9,126 bases of DNA from Balneolaceae bacterium (GTDB lineage Bacteria > Bacteroidota > Rhodothermia > Balneolales > Balneolaceae), in contig SLGL01000073.1 in the NCBI GenBank assembly GCA_007123785.1, positions 1 through 9,126 of the forward strand. Reading direction: 5' to 3'. The translations under genes were made by a program, and so were the position numbers. This document shows, piece after piece, positions 1 through 5,421 of this stretch. Each line of letters begins with the position of its first letter. Within the stretch, counting starts at the first letter, position 1. The notes under the pieces were generated by a model. It saw only the letters and a program-made list of their open reading frames with translations, ran no database searches and was not told the origin of the DNA.

Positions 1-12
1 AATTAGTCCGGG

Positions 13-1719
13 TTAGCTCTTTTTGTTTTCATATTTTTCCATGAATATTGACTCTCCTTCCGAAGAACCGATCAGAATGATATCCTGGTTTAATTCTAAC
101 TCTCTTATCGGTTCAGGGCTCACAATCATTCCCTTATCCTGGCATTTGATTGCCACTACCGTGCACCCCGTCTCTTTTCGGATGTTGGATTCGATCAGGT
201 TTTTGCCTGCCAGTTTTTTGTTTACTTTGTGATTGAAGATGTTCAGCCCCTCGGCCAGAATCAGTACATCCTGTCCTTCGATAATGTTAAAGATAGAGTT
301 GGCTCCCATCGATGCATACGACATCACAAAATCGGCACCGGCCCGATGCATTGTTTTTATATTTTTTTCGAAATTGGTACGGCTGATGATCTGCATGTTG
401 GGGCTGAGCTGACGGCAGTAGATGGTCAGGTAGATGTTCACATCATCATCATGAGTGGTAATCAGTACGGAATGGGCCTCTTCAAGACCTGCTTTTTTTA
501 GTACGGCGTGATCGGCGGCATCCCCAAGGATGTAATTTTTTTCATCAAATATTCGTGATGGATCTTTGTCGATGATTCGGAATTCTATGTGGCGTTCGCT
601 CAGCGATTTTGATGCGGCAAGCCCTACACGACCTGCCCCGATAATAATAACCGGTTTGTCTGAGACGTGATAAATACTCACAAGTTCATCGTAACGTCGA
701 AGTTGATCAACCGAACCGGCCAGTACCAGTACCGTTTTTTCAGTGATGACCGTATCAGGCAGCGCCTGTTTAAATTCTCCTCTTTCCCAGAATCCGACTA
801 CGGTAACACCGGTGGTTTCGCGAAGCATGCTTTCACGCAAAGTTTTGCCAATTAGAGGGGTTTCCTGTGCGGTTGCTTCTCCGATTACGAGGTCATCAAT
901 GTGGCCGATTACATGCACTCTGGCATTTCCCCCAAGCGTACGCCGTGCCAGGGACCGTCCAAGAATGTCACCCAGCAGAAGTACGTGGTTGGCTCCGGCA
1001 AGCTCAAGGATATCCACAGAATCGACTGAAGCAGCCGTGGCTACAATTTTGACATCCGCATTAAATTCACGAACCGTAAACGTTACATTGGTGTTTACGG
1101 TATCGGTTCCCGAAGCAACTACCATTTTCGCTTTTTTAATGCAAAGATTGTTGTAGGTATCAAAATCTGTGGGATCCAGATTCACTACTTTATACCCCAG
1201 ATCGGAGAGCTCAACAGCTTGTTGCAGGTCTTCTTCCAGGATTACATAGTCGATTTTATAGGAATCAAGCTTTTTTATAAGGGCTGCTGTAACCGAATTC
1301 AGATTTGTAATAATGACATGATCTTTGACTCCTTCATTCAGTTTTTTGGGAGCGCGGGCTTCATTCTGAGCTTTCATCCACGGAGCATAGAAAAACTCAA
1401 TAAATGTGAACGGAAGCATTACCAGCAAAAAGAGTACTCCGGAGAAGAGAACAACCATGGAGTAGAAACGGCCGAGATCCGAACTGAAAACAATATCCCC
1501 GAATCCCAGAGTGGACATGGTAACAAGCGTCCAGTAAAAACCGGTAATGATCGAATATTCTTCTTCTTTCCCCTCATAAATCACCATGTAATGAAATAAA
1601 ATGGAGTAAAAGACATACATAAAAACCAACACTCCTAAAAATTTCAGCAATTTTCGAATGTTGGTTCTGGTTCGCCGATTGGCGAAAAAGTAAGCAAGTT
1701 GGGAGCTGGTAAATTTCAC
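13..1719 (-). CDS. Potassium channel with tandem RCK (TrkA-N/TrkA-C) domains
   Basis: This 568-residue inner-membrane protein is a ligand-gated K+ channel subunit of the two-transmembrane, RCK-regulated type (general MthK/GsuK architecture). Visible parts in order: a basic N-terminus; membrane helix at about 27-47; pore helix and selectivity filter TLGFGD at 70-75, a variant of TVGYGD; second helix at about 86-110; first RCK/TrkA-N domain from about 133; first TrkA-C region at about 285-345; second RCK domain from about 355 with a complete glycine-rich nucleotide loop GAGRVG at 361-366 and an acidic RIIDKD strand end; a second TrkA-C region at about 500-560. The first RCK domain lacks the glycine loop and has TNLNSVT at 138-144. 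The start is GTG at 1719, with an in-frame TAA seven codons upstream and no good Shine-Dalgarno; the next Met (residue 34) lies inside the first helix. It is divergent from the outer-membrane gene at 1883. Family assignment is firm; the gating ligand is unknown. Confidence 0.93.
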   Translation of the reverse strand: MKFTSSQLAYFFANRRTRTNIRKLLKFLGVLVFMYVFYSILFHYMVIYEGKEEEYSIITGFYWTLVTMSTLGFGDIVFSSDLGRFYSMVVLFSGVLFLLVMLPFTFIEFFYAPWMKAQNEARAPKKLNEGVKDHVIITNLNSVTAALIKKLDSYKIDYVILEEDLQQAVELSDLGYKVVNLDPTDFDTYNNLCIKKAKMVVASGTDTVNTNVTFTVREFNADVKIVATAASVDSVDILELAGANHVLLLGDILGRSLARRTLGGNARVHVIGHIDDLVIGEATAQETPLIGKTLRESMLRETTGVTVVGFWERGEFKQALPDTVITEKTVLVLAGSVDQLRRYDELVSIYHVSDKPVIIIGAGRVGLAASKSLSERHIEFRIIDKDPSRIFDEKNYILGDAADHAVLKKAGLEEAHSVLITTHDDDVNIYLTIYCRQLSPNMQIISRTNFEKNIKTMHRAGADFVMSYASMGANSIFNIIEGQDVLILAEGLNIFNHKVNKKLAGKNLIESNIRKETGCTVVAIKCQDKGMIVSPEPIRELELNQDIILIGSSEGESIFMEKYENKKS

Positions 1720-1882
1720 GCTATTATTTTTTTAAATCTGATCAAAATATGATCTCTGTGTCAAGATTTCCATTTTATGTATAGAAATCTTAAACTCATG
1801 GGTGTTGCATTAGCAATTCATGTTCTGAAATCGTTACATTTCGGGGTTCAATATAAACCCGGCAAGCATCACGTAATTATTT
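1720..1882. promoter_or_regulatory. Divergent spacer between channel and outer-membrane genes
   Basis: This 163-base AT-rich region must carry the promoters of both flanking genes. It holds GATCA/TGATC arms (1740-1744 and 1750-1754), an 8-base inverted repeat (1763-1791), and a short GGGTT/AACCC hairpin (1844-1848 and 1856-1860) in the presumed leader of the rightward gene. I found no convincing TTG-N19..21-TAnnTTTG pair for either direction. A TACATTTC near 1835 is a partial match to the -7 box but has no TTG at the right distance. Promoters are therefore assumed from gene order, not seen. Confidence 0.4.
1763..1791. repeat. 8-base inverted repeat, possible operator
   Basis: The arms AAGATTTC (1763-1770) and GAAATCTT (1784-1791) are exact reverse complements separated by 13 AT-rich bases. 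The site lies upstream of both divergent genes, where a dimeric regulator could bind. No T-run follows in either direction, so it does not look like a terminator. The regulator is not identifiable from the window. Confidence 0.35.
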
Positions 1883-3127
1883 GTGTATCGATACTTTTTT
1901 ACTCTATTTATTATTTTATGGGGGTTTAATAAGGCCTTCGGACAAAGCTCAGAAAGCCTGAAACCTATCCCCAATGTTTATCTGGATTGTAATGCCTGCG
2001 ATGTAACGTATATTCGTTCTAATATTGCATTTGTAAATTATGTAAGGGATCAGGATGATGCCGATATCTACCTCCATATTATTCATCAGAGGACCGGAGG
2101 AGGTGGGCTTGAATATACAATGATTTTCCGGGGTATGCGCGACTTTACCCAACAGACCGATACCCTCCGATATGTTTCATCCAGCACCGATTCAGGCGAT
2201 GAGCGCCGATCAGCTCTGAACCGGTACATCAAAATAGGGCTGGTACCATTTGTATCACAGACGGTTGCCATCCGCCATCTGGATGTTTTTTTCCAGCGTC
2301 CGGATGACACAGTTGATGATGACGATGAACCACTGTACGATCCCTGGCGCGGCTGGGTGTTTGATGCAGATTTGAGATCGTCGTTAAACGGCGTCTCAAC
2401 TGAAAGAAACTTTGGACTTTATACCGGCTTTTTTGCGGAGTGGATTACACAGGAATGGAAAATTCGTGCCAGAGTGCGGGGTGAAATAAATCGAAGACGG
2501 GTAGAACTTTCTGATGGTATCCGCCGAAGTAAACGCGACTGGGGTGAATACTGGGGGCTGTATGCTTACGGTATAAACGATCACCTCTCGCTTGGCCTCT
2601 ATACACGGGCAAATTTTGCAAGAAACAGCAATCTCAAATCCAATGTCGAGGCTTCTCCGGCCATTGAGTATAATTTCTTTCCTTACGGTGAATACCAGGA
2701 ACGGCGGTTTTATATCCGTTATCGCATTACTCCGAGTTACCGGGTTTATTATGAGCGAACCATTCTTGGTCAGGATGAAGAATTCCTGATTCATCAGAAC
2801 CTGTTTGTAAACCTGCGGTACGACAGGCCGTGGGGTCGGGTAAATGTGAATATGTCGGGTTCAAATTATTTCCACGATCTTTCGTTAAACCGATTTGAAA
2901 TTAGCCCCTCCATGAATGTAAGAATTGTAAGAGGTTTTTCAGTCAGTTTGTCCGGCCGATATCGAATTATTAATGATCAAATATCACTTCCGGGTGCTGC
3001 TCAGGGAGATGAATGTTTCGCCCTCGGGAACTGCCAAAGACCAACCTCTTTTGATTATAGTATATCGTTTGGGCTTTCCTATACATTCGGCTCTATTTAC
3101 AACAATGTTGTGAATCCGCGCTTCTGA
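1883..3127 (+). CDS. Exported outer-membrane beta-barrel protein, unknown function
   Basis: I cannot name this 414-residue protein. A signal peptide spans about 1-20, with likely cleavage before Gln21. Residues about 26-140 form a soluble-looking domain beginning with a cysteine pair (C36 and C39) in LDCNACDVTYIR, then FVNYVRDQDDADI and a QRTGGGG turn. I recall similar segments in uncharacterised Bacteroidota and Acidobacteria proteins, but no domain name. A hydrophilic, acidic linker (about 141-153, with four Asp in a row) precedes about 260 residues rich in alternating aromatic and polar strands, ending in ...NPRF. A C-terminal Phe is typical of beta-barrels inserted by the BAM machinery, so outer-membrane location is the best inference. 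The start is GTG at 1883: an in-frame TAA lies three codons upstream and no later Met precedes the signal peptide core. rlmN follows on the same strand after 60 bases but has its own promoter. Confidence 0.8.
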   Translation: MYRYFFTLFIILWGFNKAFGQSSESLKPIPNVYLDCNACDVTYIRSNIAFVNYVRDQDDADIYLHIIHQRTGGGGLEYTMIFRGMRDFTQQTDTLRYVSSSTDSGDERRSALNRYIKIGLVPFVSQTVAIRHLDVFFQRPDDTVDDDDEPLYDPWRGWVFDADLRSSLNGVSTERNFGLYTGFFAEWITQEWKIRARVRGEINRRRVELSDGIRRSKRDWGEYWGLYAYGINDHLSLGLYTRANFARNSNLKSNVEASPAIEYNFFPYGEYQERRFYIRYRITPSYRVYYERTILGQDEEFLIHQNLFVNLRYDRPWGRVNVNMSGSNYFHDLSLNRFEISPSMNVRIVRGFSVSLSGRYRIINDQISLPGAAQGDECFALGNCQRPTSFDYSISFGLSYTFGSIYNNVVNPRF

Positions 3128-3152
3128 TTATTCTGCAAAAAGAGCCGGATTA

Positions 3153-3181
3153 TTGATTGCCGCAGATTGTTCATATCTTTG
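3153..3181 (+). promoter_or_regulatory. Bacteroidota-type promoter of rlmN
   Basis: TTG at 3153-3155 is followed, after 18 bases, by TATCTTTG at 3174-3181, which matches all fixed positions of the Bacteroidota sigma factor -7 consensus TAnnTTTG. The spacing is one base short of the usual 19-21. The predicted transcription start falls around 3186-3189, at the ATG of rlmN (3188), so the mRNA should have essentially no 5' leader. This also argues against the upstream in-frame TTG at 3167 as the start, because it would precede the transcript. Confidence 0.6.
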
Positions 3182-3187
3182 AAGGAT

Positions 3188-4309
3188 ATGGAACATCAAA
3201 TCAACAAATCCGATCAGAAAAGAGATTTCAAGTCTCTGAGTAAAAGCGAACTGGCGTCCCTGCTGGAAGAGTTTGGCCTGGCATCCTACCGGTCTGATCA
3301 GGTTTTTCAGTGGCTATACCAAAAAGGAGCGGATTCATTTCAGGAGATGACCAACCTTTCCAAAGAACTCAGGAATGAACTGGATGAGGCTGCAGTGATC
3401 AAAAAGGCAGCCGTTTTTAAACGCCAGGAATCGAAAGACGGCACCATCAAATTTCTGTTTCAGCTCGATGATCCCAACGAGTATAAAGTAGAGGCTGTGC
3501 TCATTCCCGACTTTTATGATGACGGAACAGCGAACAGGCTGACAGTCTGCGTATCATCACAGGTGGGCTGTATGTTCGGATGCTCTTTTTGTGCTACAGG
3601 TAAGATGGGCTATTTCCGCAACCTTACACATGGTGAAATTGTGGACCAGGTACAGGCCATTAATGAAGTGACTGAAGAGAGGTTTGGCAAAAAAATCACC
3701 AATATCGTCTACATGGGCATGGGAGAACCTTTTCACAACTACAAAGCGGTGATGGAATCGGCACGAATTATTTCCGATCCTCTCGGAATCGATCTCTCGC
3801 CACGGCGAATTACCATCTCAACTGTGGGCCTCACCAAACAGATTAAACAACTGGCCAGGGAAAACCTCGGAGTGAACCTGGCTATTTCCCTTCACGCCGC
3901 CGATGACGAGAAGCGAAATCAGATCATGCCAATCAACGAATCGCTGAACCTCGATAAGCTTGAGAATGCGGTGAAGTTCTATTTCGATCAGACTCAAAAA
4001 CCGGTCACATACGAATATCTGCTTTTTGATGGATTCAACGATTCTATTGAAGATGCTAAAAAACTGGTGCAAATTGCCCGATGGGCTCCATCCAAGGTAA
4101 ACATCATCATGTATAACAACGTGGCCGGAGTGGAACTGAAAAGAGCCAAAGAAGGTCGTCTGAACCATTTCATGAAAGCCTTGTCAGATGCAAGTGTTAC
4201 CGCCACCGTACGCCGCAGCAGAGGAGATGATATTGATGCAGGCTGCGGGCAGCTTGCCATTCGTGAGGATGGGATAAAAGGGAAGAGTTTGGTGAAAGAG
4301 GCAGAGTAA
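3188..4309 (+). CDS. rlmN: 23S rRNA (adenine(2503)-C2)-methyltransferase RlmN
   Basis: RlmN is a cytoplasmic radical-SAM enzyme that methylates C2 of A2503 in 23S rRNA and, in known members, A37 of some tRNAs, supporting peptidyl-transferase accuracy. The 373-residue protein has the full signature: the iron-sulfur cluster cysteines C128, C132 and C135 in CMFGCSFC, the flanking C121 in VCVSS (counterpart of E. coli Cys118), and C353 in DAGCGQLA, the methyl-carrying cysteine (counterpart of Cys355). The N-terminal helical domain with the YRSDQVFQWLY segment, and the GMGEP and RRITISTVG motifs, are also intact. Length is normal for the family. ATG at 3188 is chosen over the in-frame TTG at 3167 because the -7 box ends at 3181. 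The gene is convergent with the lipoprotein gene at 4423. Nothing suggests a Cfr-type resistance variant, though Cfr and RlmN share most motifs. Confidence 0.97.
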   Translation: MEHQINKSDQKRDFKSLSKSELASLLEEFGLASYRSDQVFQWLYQKGADSFQEMTNLSKELRNELDEAAVIKKAAVFKRQESKDGTIKFLFQLDDPNEYKVEAVLIPDFYDDGTANRLTVCVSSQVGCMFGCSFCATGKMGYFRNLTHGEIVDQVQAINEVTEERFGKKITNIVYMGMGEPFHNYKAVMESARIISDPLGIDLSPRRITISTVGLTKQIKQLARENLGVNLAISLHAADDEKRNQIMPINESLNLDKLENAVKFYFDQTQKPVTYEYLLFDGFNDSIEDAKKLVQIARWAPSKVNIIMYNNVAGVELKRAKEGRLNHFMKALSDASVTATVRRSRGDDIDAGCGQLAIREDGIKGKSLVKEAE

Positions 4310-4311
4310 TC

Positions 4312-4332
4312 AGTATGGAGTAGTGAGTATTG
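4312..4332 (+). repeat. Degenerate 7-base tandem repeat, three copies
   Basis: Directly after the rlmN stop lie AGTATGG, AGTAGTG and AGTATTG, three adjacent 7-base units sharing AGTA at the start and G at the end. The array is short and imperfect. The following TAGTG..CACTA pairing (4321-4325 and 4333-4337) and the AT palindrome ATTATTAATAAT (4338-4349) give only weak hairpins, so I do not call a terminator in this convergent spacer (4310-4422). Confidence 0.4.
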
Positions 4333-4422
4333 ACACTATTATTAATAATTCTCTTCTATTCAGCAGATGCGAGACAATTGCTTTCCTGAAAATAAATCAA
4401 TGAGTTTTACTTTATGATATGA

Positions 4423-5061
4423 TCAATCAATCAGCTCTCCTTCTTTGCGGGCCTGTTGAATTACGTTGCCGGATGTTAATGAATAGGTTGTCGTAATGGG
4501 AAAACCGGTTTGGCGAAGGGCACGTGCGGTCCAGGTATTGGACGTTTTTGGGAGATAGTAACGGCCGTTTGCCTCATAAAAGGAGCTATTGGAGTAAAGT
4601 CCGTCAGCCGAGAAGATCACATCACCATCGCTGTCTCTGCGGAACCGATCGGCGACAAATTCGCCCAGTTTTTCGGCACCTTGCTCACTAACCTTCACCC
4701 TCACGATTCTGCTGGCATGGAAATATCTGTCAACCGACATGTCGATTCCCACCACATGAATCACACTTCGTGTAGGCAGTACAGCCGCACGCATCATCAG
4801 CCAGAAACCGGCTTCGCTGTCGGTGTAGTAACGGCCATCGCCCCAGCCGAATTTCAGAAATGTGGTTTGAGGAATATCTGGATGTTCCGGCAACAGGTGT
4901 TCAATGTAGATTTTTTCTATCGCAATTCCCACATGCCAGCCGTGACCCACAAGATAAACCGGAACCGGTCTCTCTTCAGGATCTTCGGGATATAGATCTT
5001 TTACAGGGCCGAGGCAGCCGGTAATGAAAATCAAAGATATCGGAATCAACAGGCGAATCAT
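4423..5061 (-). CDS. DUF2459-type lipoprotein
   Basis: The 212-residue product starts with a short basic and hydrophobic stretch and a lipobox ITGC (Cys16 as lipidation site), so it should be a lipoprotein of the periplasmic face. The body matches my memory of the DUF2459 family (TIGR02117, a conserved protein sometimes found near urease genes): GWHVGI at 41-46, FGWGD with RYYTD after it at 71-81, and SNTWTARALRQTGFP near the C-terminus. The family's biochemical role is unknown to me; the His and Asn-Trp motifs recall papain-like NlpC/P60 or permuted cysteine-peptidase folds, but that is inference. Where I expect a Cys in the CNTW-type motif, this copy has Ser174. ATG at 5061 is well placed. 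On its strand, TTATTTTG lies 8 bases before the ATG (5070-5077), a one-mismatch -7 box without a matching TTG. Neighbours are convergent (rlmN) and divergent (peptidase), so it is monocistronic here. Confidence 0.8.
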   Translation of the reverse strand: MIRLLIPISLIFITGCLGPVKDLYPEDPEERPVPVYLVGHGWHVGIAIEKIYIEHLLPEHPDIPQTTFLKFGWGDGRYYTDSEAGFWLMMRAAVLPTRSVIHVVGIDMSVDRYFHASRIVRVKVSEQGAEKLGEFVADRFRRDSDGDVIFSADGLYSNSSFYEANGRYYLPKTSNTWTARALRQTGFPITTTYSLTSGNVIQQARKEGELID

Positions 5062-5117
5062 ATATTGAACAAAATAAGACAGAAAATACAGTTTTTAGAG
5101 CAATGAGTGAAGAATAG

Positions 5118-5159
5118 CCCGCATTTCTCACCAAATAATTTTAGTGTGAGAAATGCGGG
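5118..5159. repeat. Perfect 14-base inverted repeat (hairpin)
   Basis: CCCGCATTTCTCAC at 5118-5131 and GTGAGAAATGCGGG at 5146-5159 are exact reverse complements around a 14-base AT-rich loop. The loop can pair further in part (CAAAT against ATTTTAG with a bulge). Both neighbouring genes read away from it, so it cannot end either transcript. It lies 57 bases upstream of the lipoprotein start. It resembles dispersed extragenic palindromes (REP-like) more than an operator, given the arm length. Confidence 0.75.
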
Positions 5160-5237
5160 ATAGGAGTTTCATAAAGATTTTAAGAGGCTCTTTACTAAAT
5201 TATCGTCAGATTTTATTGAATTATTTTTCCTCCGTAC

Positions 5238-5256
5238 AACGGGTCGCTGACCCGTT
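5238..5256. repeat. 8-base-arm GC-rich palindrome
   Basis: AACGGGTC (5238-5245) and GACCCGTT (5249-5256) are perfect reverse complements around a GCT loop, giving a tight stable hairpin. On the plus strand a T5 run follows seven bases later (5264-5268), too far for a classical terminator. No gene ends here in either direction. GTAC motifs sit immediately left of it and at 5269-5272. Confidence 0.65.
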
Positions 5257-5339
5257 ACTCCGATTTTTGTACAGAGAAGGTTTATACTAAAGATCTGAAC
5301 CTGAGATTAATCCCTCAATCAACTTACATTTCTTACGCA

Positions 5340-5367
5340 GGACTTCGAGGTGCCGAACAAGCTGTCC
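5340..5367. repeat. Imperfect GC-rich hairpin upstream of the peptidase gene
   Basis: GGAC-TTCG (5340-5347) can pair with CGAA (5354-5357) and GTCC (5364-5367), leaving a 6-base loop and a one-sided 6-base bulge. It is bordered by the GTACAAA at 5371-5377. It lies 55 bases before the peptidase ATG and may be part of its leader or part of an element end. Confidence 0.35.
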
Positions 5368-5421
5368 GGCGTACAAATTATCATTAAGAATTATATTAAT
5401 CCCAATCCATTTCGCAAATCG

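Larger units (their letters stand above)
5062..5421. other. Hairpin-rich 360-base non-coding divergent region
   Basis: No ORF with coding character is visible between the leftward lipoprotein and the rightward peptidase. The region contains a 14-base-arm inverted repeat (5118-5159), an 8-base-arm palindrome (5238-5256), a TTTGTAC (5266-5272) / GTACAAA (5371-5377) inverted pair, and an imperfect hairpin (5340-5367). A locally GC-rich block (about 5335-5375) stands out against AT-rich flanks. The promoters of both neighbours must lie here, but I see no full TTG/TAnnTTTG pair; TACATTTC at 5325-5332 is a partial -7 match only. It could be a regulatory region, an unannotated structured RNA, or the remnant of a small non-autonomous element. 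Confidence 0.5.

Noticed and set aside
439..453. CATCATCATCATG triplet run
   Set aside because: On the coding strand it is simply the His-Asp-Asp-Asp stretch of the second RCK domain, not a microsatellite of interest.
743..1156. 137-codon plus-strand open frame inside the K+ channel gene
   Set aside because: It lies antisense to strongly conserved RCK coding sequence, shows no recognisable domain and has a biased Ser/Arg/Thr composition typical of a shadow frame.
3167..3187. In-frame TTG start seven codons upstream for rlmN
   Set aside because: The TATCTTTG promoter box lies within this segment, so the codon would precede the transcription start; ATG 3188 fits better.
4510..4995. 161-codon plus-strand open frame opposite the DUF2459 lipoprotein
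   Set aside because: The minus-strand product has a lipobox and family motifs, while this frame gives a Cys/His-rich protein with no recognisable feature.
5238..5268. Rho-independent terminator (palindrome followed by T5)
   Set aside because: The T run is seven bases away from the stem and no gene ends in this divergent region.
5350..5421. In-frame GTG giving a 24-residue N-terminal extension of the P1 peptidase
   Set aside because: The extension overlaps a hairpin, has no family counterpart, and would place a normal signal peptide (from Met at 5422) internally.
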